DNA of 28,799 nucleotides from Prevotella sp. UBA3757 (GTDB taxonomy: Bacteria > Bacteroidota > Bacteroidia > Bacteroidales > Bacteroidaceae). Shown here piece after piece: positions 1 through 6,622 of the stretch. The stretch lies in contig DFGF01000137.1 of NCBI GenBank assembly GCA_002371715.1, positions 1 through 28,799 on the forward strand, written 5' to 3'. A model generated the notes under the pieces. It was given only the letters and a program-made list of their open reading frames with translations. It searched no databases and was not told where the DNA came from. Both the position numbers and the translations under genes were made by a program. Each line of letters begins with the position of its first letter. Positions within the stretch are counted from its first letter, which is position 1.

Positions 1-92
1 TCAAGATGGTAAAGAGCCCCAAGACTGGTGCTTACATCTTTGACGAGCAGATGGTTCCTAACGAGGCTGTTAAGGACTTCTTTAAGAATTAA
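1..92 (+). CDS. DUF4295 family protein (3' end only)
   Basis: The first 92 bases read through in frame to a TAA at 90-92 and give the C-terminal 29 residues of a small basic protein (ending DEQMVPNEAVKDFFKN). This matches the C-terminus of the DUF4295 family, a roughly 50-residue Bacteroidota protein normally encoded just after rpmB and rpmG and just before ftsY. The following ftsY supports that assignment. Its function is not established; its neighbours imply a ribosome-related role. The 5' part lies outside the window. Confidence 0.85.
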   Translation, partial: KMVKSPKTGAYIFDEQMVPNEAVKDFFKN

Positions 93-109
93 TATTCATT
101 TCCATTTAT

Positions 110-147
110 AAAAAAGAGGCTGCAAGGTAAATTGCAGTCTCTTTTTT
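110..147 (+). terminator. Intrinsic terminator after the DUF4295 gene
   Basis: A 16-bp stem (110-125 with 132-147, one G-T pair) closes a six-base loop and ends in a run of six T. The A run on the 5' side makes it potentially bidirectional. It separates the upstream ribosomal-protein group from ftsY, which has its own promoter immediately downstream. Confidence 0.85.
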
Positions 148-156
148 GCTTTTATA

Positions 157-190
157 TTTGGCTTTTTGCTCACTTATTCGTACCTTTGCA
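157..190 (+). promoter_or_regulatory. Bacteroidota-type promoter for ftsY
   Basis: TTTGG at 157-161 and TACCTTTG at 181-188 are separated by 20 bases after the TTTG, matching the phylum's -33 TTTG / -7 TAnnTTTG promoter. The spacer ends GCTCACTTATTCG. The same spacer recurs in the two promoters before pheT (22902-22934 and 22978-23010), so more than the two boxes is conserved. The ftsY ATG lies about 18 bases past the -7 box. Confidence 0.8.
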
Positions 191-207
191 GGGAATTAGT
201 AAGTATT

Positions 208-1167
208 ATGGGTATTTTTGGTTTTTTCAATAAGGCAAAGAAAGAAACGCTGGACAAGGGTTTGGAGAAAACCAAGACCAGCGTGTTCGACAAACTGGCA
301 CGTGCCGTGGCCGGTAAGTCGAAGGTGGACGACGACGTGCTTGACAACCTCGAGGAGGTGCTCATCACCTCGGACGTTGGCGTGGAAACGACGCTCAAAA
401 TCATAGAGCGCATCGAAACGCGCGTGGCACGCGACAAGTATGTGTCTACTTCAGAACTGAATGGCATACTGCGCCAGGAGATAGCAGCGCTGTTGGCTGA
501 AAACAACAGCGACGACAACGACAACTGGGATCTGCCAAGTGACCATAAGCCGTACGTCATTCTGGTGGTTGGTGTCAATGGGGTGGGCAAGACTACGACC
601 ATTGGCAAACTGGCCTATCAGTTCAAGCAGGCCGGCAAGAAGGTCTATTTAGGCGCTGCCGATACGTTCCGTGCCGCTGCCGTCGAGCAGCTGTGCATCT
701 GGGGCGAACGTGTGGGCGTGCCTGTTGTCAAGCAGCAGATGGGCAGCGACCCCGCCTCGGTTGCTTTCGACACCCTGCAAAGTGCCAAGGCCAATGGGGC
801 TGACGTGGTACTGATAGACACCGCCGGCCGACTCCACAACAAGGTCGGGCTGATGAACGAGTTGAAAAAGGTCAAGGAGGTCATGAAGAAGGTCATGCCT
901 GAGGCCCCCGACGAGGTGATGCTCGTGCTCGACGGCTCCACTGGCCAGAATGCCTTCGAGCAGGCCAAGCAGTTCTCGGCGGTCACCCAGATTACCTCGC
1001 TCGCCATTACCAAACTTGATGGGACGGCCAAGGGTGGCGTTGTCATTGGCATCTCCGACCAGCTGAAGGTACCCGTAAAGTATATCGGGCTGGGCGAGGG
1101 TATGCAGGACTTGCAGTTGTTCAATAAGAAACAATTTGTCGACTCACTATTTGAAGTAAAAAGTTAA
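208..1167 (+). CDS. ftsY: Signal recognition particle receptor FtsY
   Basis: FtsY is the SRP receptor GTPase that docks ribosome-SRP complexes at the inner membrane for co-translational insertion. The 319-residue product has a helical N domain (about 20-95) and a G domain: P-loop GVNGVGKTT at 122-130, the ADTFRAAAVEQL segment at 151-162, DTAGR at 204-208 and TKLDG at 268-272. There is no long acidic A domain, as in other Bacteroidota. The open frame extends upstream to 166, but that part runs through the promoter, so I chose the ATG at 208, which gives the amphipathic start MGIFGFFNKAKK. The stop lies two bases before the GTG of rimO, so the two are co-transcribed. Its last codons (GTAAAAAGTTAA) form an A-rich near-repeat with the bases that follow. 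Confidence 0.97.
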   Translation: MGIFGFFNKAKKETLDKGLEKTKTSVFDKLARAVAGKSKVDDDVLDNLEEVLITSDVGVETTLKIIERIETRVARDKYVSTSELNGILRQEIAALLAENNSDDNDNWDLPSDHKPYVILVVGVNGVGKTTTIGKLAYQFKQAGKKVYLGAADTFRAAAVEQLCIWGERVGVPVVKQQMGSDPASVAFDTLQSAKANGADVVLIDTAGRLHNKVGLMNELKKVKEVMKKVMPEAPDEVMLVLDGSTGQNAFEQAKQFSAVTQITSLAITKLDGTAKGGVVIGISDQLKVPVKYIGLGEGMQDLQLFNKKQFVDSLFEVKS

Positions 1168-1169
1168 AA

Positions 1170-2546
1170 GTGTCAGATACTGCTGTGGGTAAAACAATCG
1201 ACTTTATTTCACTCGGCTGTTCGAAAAACCTTGTTGACAGTGAGATGCTCATGGGGCTCATGACCTCTCACGGTTATCAGTGTACGCACGACAGCGACAA
1301 TCCGCAGGGCGAGATTGTTGTTGTCAACACCTGTGGCTTCATCAACGATGCCAAGGAAGAGAGTATCAACACCATCCTCGAGTTTGCCCAGGCCAAGATA
1401 GAGGGCCGGATTGAAAAACTGTTCGTCATGGGCTGTCTGTCAGAGCGCTATCTGGCCGACCTGGAACAGGAAATCCCGGAGGTTGACGGCTGGTACGGTA
1501 AATTTAACTATCGGCAGTTGCTAGAGGATTTACAAACGACGGATGGGGCGGAAAGTCGGAGTAGTCAGAGTAATCGGAGTAATCAGAGTAATCGGAGTAA
1601 TCCGATTACTCCGAGTTCTCCGAAACTCCAGCGCATCCTGACTACCCCGAGGCACTATGCCTACCTGAAAATCAGCGAGGGCTGTGACCGCCATTGCGCT
1701 TACTGTGCTATTCCGCTCATTACGGGGCGTCACCAGAGCCGTCCCATGCAGGAAATCCTTGACGAGGTGCGCTGGCTGGTTGGCCAGGGCGTGAAGGAGT
1801 TGAATGTCATTGCCCAGGAACTGACGTACTATGGTGTTGACATTGACGGTGAGCAGCACATTGCTGAACTGGTGGAACGTATGGCCGACATTCCAGGAGT
1901 GGAGTGGATTCGCCTGCATTATGCCTATCCGACCCACTTCCCATGGGACTTGCTGCGCGTGATGCGTGAAAAGCCGAACGTCTGCAAATATCTTGATATA
2001 GCCCTGCAGCACATTTCCGACCACATGCTGACGCGCATGAAGCGTCATGTCAGCAAGCAGGAAACCTACGAACTGGTGGAGCGCCTGCGTGCTGAGGTGC
2101 CGGGCATTCATCTGCGTACCACCCTCATGGTTGGTTTCCCTGGTGAAACGGACGAGGACTTTGCCGAACTGTTAGCCTTCACCAAGTGGGCACGATTCGA
2201 GCGCATGGGAGCTTTTGCCTATTCCGAGGAGGAGGGTACTTACTCCGAACAGCACTATGCTGATGATGTCCCGGAGGAGGTAAAGCAGCAGCGACTGGAC
2301 AAACTGATGCGTGTCCAGCAGAACATCAGTGCCGAACTGGAGGCACAGAAGGTGGGAAGCGTCCAGCGCGTGATGATAGACCGACGCGAAGGCGACTGGT
2401 TTGTGGGGCGTACGGAGTACTGTTCGCCGGAGGTTGATCCTGAAGTGCTGATACCTGCTGCTGAGCAGCTCGTCGTCGGCCGTTTCTACATGGTACGCAT
2501 CACCGATTCAGAAGAGTTCGACCTTTATGGCACCACTGAATTTTGA
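1170..2546 (+). CDS. rimO: Ribosomal protein uS12 methylthiotransferase RimO
   Basis: This radical-SAM enzyme adds a methylthio group to the conserved aspartate of ribosomal protein uS12. The 458 residues hold the N-terminal UPF0004 domain with cluster ligands C17 (in SLGCSKNLVDSE), C55 and C89, the radical-SAM motif C172-x3-C176-x2-C179 (EGCDRHCAYCAIP), and a C-terminal TRAM domain. The SLGCSKNLVDSE form is typical of RimO rather than MiaB. The start is a GTG two bases after the ftsY stop; the first ATG downstream would cut into the first cluster motif. Residues about 124-150, between the UPF0004 and radical-SAM domains, are a serine/asparagine-rich insert encoded by a 9-bp tandem repeat (1555-1622) that most homologs lack as far as I know. 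The frame is intact, so the gene is probably functional. Confidence 0.96.
   Translation: MSDTAVGKTIDFISLGCSKNLVDSEMLMGLMTSHGYQCTHDSDNPQGEIVVVNTCGFINDAKEESINTILEFAQAKIEGRIEKLFVMGCLSERYLADLEQEIPEVDGWYGKFNYRQLLEDLQTTDGAESRSSQSNRSNQSNRSNPITPSSPKLQRILTTPRHYAYLKISEGCDRHCAYCAIPLITGRHQSRPMQEILDEVRWLVGQGVKELNVIAQELTYYGVDIDGEQHIAELVERMADIPGVEWIRLHYAYPTHFPWDLLRVMREKPNVCKYLDIALQHISDHMLTRMKRHVSKQETYELVERLRAEVPGIHLRTTLMVGFPGETDEDFAELLAFTKWARFERMGAFAYSEEEGTYSEQHYADDVPEEVKQQRLDKLMRVQQNISAELEAQKVGSVQRVMIDRREGDWFVGRTEYCSPEVDPEVLIPAAEQLVVGRFYMVRITDSEEFDLYGTTEF
1555..1622. repeat. 9-bp tandem repeat with terminal palindrome, in frame inside rimO
   Basis: About five copies of a nonamer alternating ATCGGAGTA and ATCAGAGTA run head to tail. 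They end in a near-perfect hairpin: CGGAGTAATC at 1593-1602, one base, then GATTACTCCG at 1604-1613. Because the unit is three codons long, the tract is translated as a repeating Ser-Asn-Arg/Gln run and does not break the frame. Confidence 0.85.
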
Positions 2547-2574
2547 ACTCAATATTTTACAGACCTACGACATT

Positions 2575-2856
2575 ATGAATAACAAGGAGTTTATAGCTGT
2601 ACTGGCTGCACGCACAGGTTTTAGCGTTAAGGATACGCAGACATTAGTCAACAACATCGTCAATAATATGGGCGATGCCTTTCAGGAGGACAATGCTGTC
2701 GTCGTGCCCAATTTCGGCATTTTCGAAACCCGTAAGAAGCTGGAGCGCATCATTGTCAACCCCGCTTCCGGACAGCGCATGCTGGTGCCCCCCAAACTGG
2801 TGTTGAACTTCAAGCCCACCCAAACGCTGAAGGATAAACTGAAAGGAGGTGAATAG
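2575..2856 (+). CDS. HU-family DNA-binding protein
   Basis: This 93-residue protein has the HU/IHF fold: N-terminal helices (MNNKEFIAVLAARTGFS, then a TLVNNIVNNMGDAF helix), the VPNFGIFETRKK turn and the beta-arm NPASGQRMLVPPKLVLNFKP. HU proteins are dimeric nucleoid proteins that bind and bend DNA with little sequence preference. An upstream ATG at 2533 is in frame but lies inside rimO; the ATG at 2575 gives the usual HU length and leaves 28 bases after the rimO stop. It sits directly before a second, membrane-anchored HU gene, which makes it a plausible partner subunit (inference). The IHF-like arm differs from canonical HU, so a specialised role is possible. Confidence 0.9.
   Translation: MNNKEFIAVLAARTGFSVKDTQTLVNNIVNNMGDAFQEDNAVVVPNFGIFETRKKLERIIVNPASGQRMLVPPKLVLNFKPTQTLKDKLKGGE
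2841..2850 (+). promoter_or_regulatory. Strong Shine-Dalgarno sequence for the HU/LysM gene
   Basis: GAAAGGAGGT lies nine bases before the ATG at 2860 and is fully complementary to the usual 16S rRNA 3' end. Such strong sites are uncommon in Bacteroidota. It also encodes the last residues of the upstream HU protein (Lys-Gly-Gly), so some of the match could be coincidental. Confidence 0.6.
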
Positions 2857-2859
2857 GAT

Positions 2860-4233
2860 ATGGCTACAGGAAGATGTACGATACAAGAGATAGCGAAAGT
2901 CCTGGTGACGAAGAACGGACTGGAGCAGCGCGATGCCAGCCGTTTTGCTACGGAGATGTTTGCCGTCATTCATGAGCAATTGGCACAAAACGATCAGGTC
3001 AAGGTGAAAGGCTTGGGCACGTTTAAGGTCATCACCGTTGAAGCCCGCGAGAGCGTCAGCGTCCGAACCGGTGACAGGGTGATGATTGGAGAGCACTCAA
3101 AAATTACCTTTACCCCCGATACTACGATGAAGGAACTGGTCAACAAGCCCTTCTCGCAATTTGAAACCGTCGTGCTCAACGACAACGTGGAGTTTGCCGA
3201 CCTCATAGACGGAGAGAAAGACGAATCGCTTCGCTATTTGGACGAAATCGAAAATGAAACTCCAAGTCAGGAAGATGAAGCCAGCAGCGAGAATGAGGCT
3301 TCCAACGTCGAGCCAGAGGTTGTCAGTATCATGTCTGAGCCTGTATATACCGAGCCTGAGCCCGTGACTGTCGAGCCTGAGCCAGCTGAGCCTGAGCCAG
3401 CTGAACCTGAGCCAGCAGAACCTAAGCCAGCAGAACCAGAGCCTGTAACTATTGAGCCTGAGCCTTCAGATATTGAACCTGAAGATGTAAATTTCGTGCC
3501 TGAGCCTGTATATTTCAGACCTGAGGCTGTAAATACCGAACCTGAGCCCTATACCGCCGAGCCCAAAGACGAAATAGAAGATGTTGCTGACGATGACAAT
3601 GCCGATGACAGCGATGTCAATATCGATGACGACGATGACATCAGCGGAGGCTCTAAACTGAAATGGTTGTGGGCGTCGCTCGGTGTAATCTCGCTGATGG
3701 CACTTTCCGCTTTTGGAGGCTATTATTACGGTAGCAGGCAGGCAGGTCATACGGTCGTGCTTGACACGGTGTTCGTTGCTGATACAATCTATGTTCCTGA
3801 AACCGCCGACACGACGATGTTCTCAACCCCTGCAACACCAGAGGCGGTCGAGGCTACAGAGGAACAAGTACAGCCGGAGAACGCACAACCCAAAGCAGAC
3901 AAGACACAGCCAGAACCAGCTAAAACGGAAAAGCAGAAGGCCGAGCCTGCCAAGGCCGAGCAGCAAAAAGCAGAACCTGCTCAGGAGGCCGTTGACAAAT
4001 ACGCTCAGAAGGATGTCCGTGTCCGTTTGGGAGCCTATCGCATCGTCGGACTCGACCATGAGGTGAAGGTGCTGGCCGGACAGACATTCTACAGCATTTG
4101 CCGTGCGCATTTAGGTCCTGACATGGAGTGCTATGTAGAAGTATTTAACGACCTGCCTCAGAACCCGAAGATCAAGGAGGGTCAGGTTATCAAGATTCCA
4201 AAGCTACAGTTGAAGAAACGGCGAAAGCAATAA
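2860..4233 (+). CDS. Membrane-anchored HU-domain protein with C-terminal LysM-like domain
   Basis: The 457 residues fall into four parts. Residues 1-95 are an HU/IHF-like DNA-binding domain (VKVKGLGTFKV near 47-57). Residues about 120-265 are acidic and Pro/Glu-rich, with a Glu-Pro-Glu-Pro-Ala repeat at 160-200 and a poly-Asp stretch at 245-260. Residues 268-291 form one membrane helix. After a second Pro/Glu/Lys-rich linker, residues about 401-449 form a LysM-like domain (VLAGQTFYSICRAHLG ... IKEGQVIKIPKL). LysM binds glycan chains of peptidoglycan. With no signal peptide and a single helix, the HU part should be cytoplasmic and the LysM part periplasmic, so the protein could link DNA to the cell wall (inference). 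It is three bases after the small HU gene and surely co-transcribed with it. Similar HU-plus-envelope-domain proteins occur in Bacteroidales, but I know of no settled function. Confidence 0.85.
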   Translation: MATGRCTIQEIAKVLVTKNGLEQRDASRFATEMFAVIHEQLAQNDQVKVKGLGTFKVITVEARESVSVRTGDRVMIGEHSKITFTPDTTMKELVNKPFSQFETVVLNDNVEFADLIDGEKDESLRYLDEIENETPSQEDEASSENEASNVEPEVVSIMSEPVYTEPEPVTVEPEPAEPEPAEPEPAEPKPAEPEPVTIEPEPSDIEPEDVNFVPEPVYFRPEAVNTEPEPYTAEPKDEIEDVADDDNADDSDVNIDDDDDISGGSKLKWLWASLGVISLMALSAFGGYYYGSRQAGHTVVLDTVFVADTIYVPETADTTMFSTPATPEAVEATEEQVQPENAQPKADKTQPEPAKTEKQKAEPAKAEQQKAEPAQEAVDKYAQKDVRVRLGAYRIVGLDHEVKVLAGQTFYSICRAHLGPDMECYVEVFNDLPQNPKIKEGQVIKIPKLQLKKRRKQ

Positions 4234-4241
4234 AACTCAAA

Positions 4242-4287
4242 AGAGCGGGGTGGCCAATGCACGTCTGGCCATCCCGCTCTCTCTCTT
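4242..4287. terminator. Bidirectional intrinsic terminator
   Basis: A 15-bp stem (4242-4256 with 4266-4280, one G-T mismatch) sits between two convergent genes. A T-rich run (CTCTCTTT) follows on the plus strand and TTTTGAGTTTTA follows on the minus strand, so it can end both the HU/LysM transcript and the pyrF transcript. Confidence 0.85.
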
Positions 4288-4308
4288 TGCGCAGTATGTT
4301 ATGTGCGG

Positions 4309-5226
4309 TTATAGCTTAGCTAATTCCGCAGCCATCTCCTGTTGCAGCTCCTTGGCTTTCAGTCCTGCCACTTCGGCAAAGTCCTCGCCTTGTGAAGCGT
4401 AGATGATGCCGCGGCTTGAATTGACTAAGAGGCCGCAGTCCTTGGTCATGCCATAGCGGCAAACCTCCTGCAGGCTGCCGCCCTGGGCACCTACGCCCGG
4501 TACAAGTAGGAAGTGGTTGGGGGCTACCCGGCGGATGTCCTCGAACATCTGTCCCTGTGTGGCACCGACGACGTACATCATGTTTTCCTCGGTACCCCAT
4601 TGCTGGCTTTGGCGCAGTACCTTCTCAAAGAGGCGCTCTTTAGTTGACAGTTGACAGTTGACAGTTGAGGATTGAGAGGGGTTGGAACTGTCAATTGTCA
4701 ACTGTGAACTGTCAACTTGCAGTAGCTGGAAGTCGTGGCTGCCCTTGTTCGAGGTCAGTGCCAACAGGATGACCCATTTGTCGTCGTAGCCAAGGAAAGG
4801 CGTCACCGAGTCCTCGCCCATATAGGGTGCAACGGTCAGTGCATCGACATCATACTGCTCGAAGAACGTCTTGGCATACATCTTCGATGTGTTGCCAATA
4901 TCGCCGCGCTTGGCATCGGCAATGATGAAGTGGTTGGGATATTCCTCCTTCAGGTAGTCGATGGTGGCTTCGAAAGCCATGATGCCGTCTACGCCGTAGG
5001 CCTCGTAGAAAGCCAGGTTGGGCTTATAGGCCACGCAATAGGGGGCGGTAGCGTCGATGATGAAGGCGTTGAACTCGCAAAGAGCGCGGAACACATAGTC
5101 CTCGCCGTCCTTAGCCTTTGCTTCATCGATGATGCACTGGGGAATCTTGTTCAGGTCTGTATCCAGACCTACGCAGAGAAACGACTGCTTCTCGCGGATT
5201 TGCTGTATTAATTGTTGACGATTCAT
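4309..5226 (-). CDS. pyrF: Orotidine 5'-phosphate decarboxylase
   Basis: PyrF decarboxylates OMP to UMP, the last step of pyrimidine synthesis. The 305-residue protein is the long bacterial type: LCVGLDTDLNKIP near 17-29, the catalytic D104-x-K106-x2-D109 in IIADAKRGDIGNT, VAPYMGEDSVTPFL at 132-145 and the C-terminal phosphate loop GVGAQGG. Family members of this type are usually around 270 residues. The excess is residues about 171-196 (Ser/Thr/Gln-rich), encoded by a heptamer repeat and its inverted copy at 4643-4717. The frame is maintained. The ATG overlaps the stop of the small membrane gene upstream by four bases (ATGA), so it belongs to a prfA-membrane protein-pyrF operon; prfA-pyrF linkage is common in Bacteroidales. 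Confidence 0.96.
   Translation of the reverse strand: MNRQQLIQQIREKQSFLCVGLDTDLNKIPQCIIDEAKAKDGEDYVFRALCEFNAFIIDATAPYCVAYKPNLAFYEAYGVDGIMAFEATIDYLKEEYPNHFIIADAKRGDIGNTSKMYAKTFFEQYDVDALTVAPYMGEDSVTPFLGYDDKWVILLALTSNKGSHDFQLLQVDSSQLTIDSSNPSQSSTVNCQLSTKERLFEKVLRQSQQWGTEENMMYVVGATQGQMFEDIRRVAPNHFLLVPGVGAQGGSLQEVCRYGMTKDCGLLVNSSRGIIYASQGEDFAEVAGLKAKELQQEMAAELAKL
4643..4717. repeat. Heptamer repeat with inverted copy, in frame inside pyrF
   Basis: GTTGACA is repeated about 3.5 times at 4643-4668. After roughly 17 bases an inverted, slightly degenerate copy (AACTGTCA, TTGTCAAC, GAACTGTCAAC) runs to 4715. The two arms can pair as a long imperfect hairpin. The tract encodes the extra loop at residues 171-196 of PyrF. 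The same GTTGACA/GTTGAGA unit recurs in the tract at 18664-18719. Confidence 0.85.
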
Positions 5227-5426
5227 TTGCTTGATATTTTTTTAATTGTGAGAATGACAAATCTTGCAACAAAGAAGGCTATTAGCCAAACAAAAAAATA
5301 CTTCCAGAAGGAAGTGTGGTATTGGTAGGCCACACAGGCAGCAATAATTACAGACACTAAGTCAGGCCAATTGCCCTTGATGTTCTTCCACGTCCATTCC
5401 TTTTTTAGGTCTTTCCAAAATCCCAT
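5223..5426 (-). CDS. Small membrane protein of unknown function
   Basis: A 67-residue protein with a charged, Trp-rich N-terminus (MGFWKDLKKEWTWKN) followed by two closely spaced hydrophobic segments (about 22-36 and 42-60) and a basic end (IKKISSK). I do not recognise the family. It starts 13 bases after the prfA stop, and its TGA overlaps the pyrF ATG, so translational coupling in a prfA/pyrF operon supports a real gene. The N-terminal tail is probably cytoplasmic with a membrane hairpin behind it. No catalytic motif is visible. Confidence 0.65.
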   Translation of the reverse strand: MGFWKDLKKEWTWKNIKGNWPDLVSVIIAACVAYQYHTSFWKYFFVWLIAFFVARFVILTIKKISSK

Positions 5427-5439
5427 AACGCGTATATGT

Positions 5440-6549
5440 TTATAGTTCCGACTCCTTCATGCGCTCAGCATTCTCGGCTACGGTCAGCGCATCAATCATG
5501 GGCTGGATGTCGCCGCCGAGGAAGCCCTGCAAGTCGTGGGTAGTATAGCCGATGCGGTGGTCGGTCACGCGGCCTTGCGGAAAGTTGTAGGTACGGATCT
5601 TGGCCGAACGGTCGCCCGTAGAGACCAGGCTCTTGCGGCGTGAGGCAATATCGTCCATATACTTCTGGTGTTCTTTATCATATATAAAGGTATATAGGCG
5701 CGAGAGGGCGCGTTCCTTGTTCTTGGGCTGGTCACGCGTCTCGGTACATTCAATCAGGATTTCCTCGGTCTCGCCCGTATTGGGATTCTTCCACATATAG
5801 CGCAGGCGCACGCCCGATTCCACCTTGTTGACGTTTTGGCCACCAGCACCTGAGCTTCGGAAGGTGTCCCACTTGATTTCACCCTCATTGACGTGTACCT
5901 CGAACTTGTCGGCCTCGGGCAGTACGGCAACGGTAGCCGCCGAGGTGTGCATACGGCCCTGCGTCTCCGTAGCCGGTACACGCTGCACGCGGTGGACACC
6001 CGACTCGTACTTCAGCGTACCATAGACATCGGCACCGCTGACGGCAAAGTCAATCTCCTTGAATCCGCCCACGGCACCCTCCGAGACGCTGGTGATAGAG
6101 AGCTGCCAACCCTTCGAGTCGCAGAAAGCCTTGTACATCTTGAACAAGTCGCCTGCAAACAGCGCAGCCTCGTCGCCACCCGTGCCCGCGCGTATCTCCA
6201 TCTGCACGTTCTTGGCGTCCTCAGGATCCTTCGGAATCAGCGCAATCTTGATTTCCTCCTCCAGCTTGGGCTGCAGGGCCTCGTTCTCGGCCAGTTCCTC
6301 GCGGGCCATTTCCTTCATTTCAGGGTCACTTTCGTTGGCCAGGATGTCCTTGGCTTCGCGTATGCCGTTCAGGCAGGCAATGTAACGCTTGCGGGCATCC
6401 ATGATGTCGCCCAGGTCCTTATACTCCTTGGTCAGTTTCACGAACCGCTGCTGGTCGGCAATGACGGCGGGGTCGGTAATGAGTGTCGATACCTCTTCGA
6501 AACGCGCCTCCAGTCCGTCGAGTTTTTGTAATATGCTGTTATTTTCCAT
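5440..6549 (-). CDS. prfA: Peptide chain release factor 1
   Basis: RF1 reads UAA and UAG in the ribosomal A site and triggers peptide release. The 369-residue protein has the full architecture: helical domain 1, the codon-recognition motif PAT at 192-194 (within VPATETQGRMHTSA) that marks RF1 rather than RF2, the catalytic GGQ at 236-238 (SSGAGGQNVNKVES) and a complete C-terminal domain (GDRSAKIRTYNFPQGRVTDHR). Its start is about 70 bases from the stop of the upstream clostripain-like gene, and it heads the prfA-membrane protein-pyrF run. I see no clear promoter box in that gap. In many Bacteroidales purM precedes prfA, but here the upstream gene is a peptidase. Confidence 0.97.
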   Translation of the reverse strand: MENNSILQKLDGLEARFEEVSTLITDPAVIADQQRFVKLTKEYKDLGDIMDARKRYIACLNGIREAKDILANESDPEMKEMAREELAENEALQPKLEEEIKIALIPKDPEDAKNVQMEIRAGTGGDEAALFAGDLFKMYKAFCDSKGWQLSITSVSEGAVGGFKEIDFAVSGADVYGTLKYESGVHRVQRVPATETQGRMHTSAATVAVLPEADKFEVHVNEGEIKWDTFRSSGAGGQNVNKVESGVRLRYMWKNPNTGETEEILIECTETRDQPKNKERALSRLYTFIYDKEHQKYMDDIASRRKSLVSTGDRSAKIRTYNFPQGRVTDHRIGYTTHDLQGFLGGDIQPMIDALTVAENAERMKESEL

Positions 6550-6622
6550 TCGATGTTTGTTTGGTACTGCTTTTGAAATAAAATCTTAAAACAATAGAGC
6601 TAACGGTCTTCTTTTCAGAGGC

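Noticed and set aside
1555..1622. CRISPR-like tandem repeats in rimO
   Set aside because: Units are 9 bp with no spacers and are translated in frame; there are no cas genes in the window. The same holds for the pyrF and pheT tracts.
3373..3450. Glu-Pro repeat in the HU/LysM gene as one of the short-period tract insertions
   Set aside because: The repeat is a protein-level low-complexity linker (Glu-Pro-Glu-Pro-Ala) with variable codons and no inverted arm, as is common in envelope-spanning linkers.
5893..6531. 212-codon open frame opposite prfA
   Set aside because: It lies entirely antisense to the well-supported RF1 gene, has no recognisable family, and reflects GC-rich codon positions on the opposite strand.
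6550..6622. A promoter for prfA in the gap to the peptidase gene
   Set aside because: I could not find a TAnnTTTG box with a suitably spaced TTTG on the minus strand.
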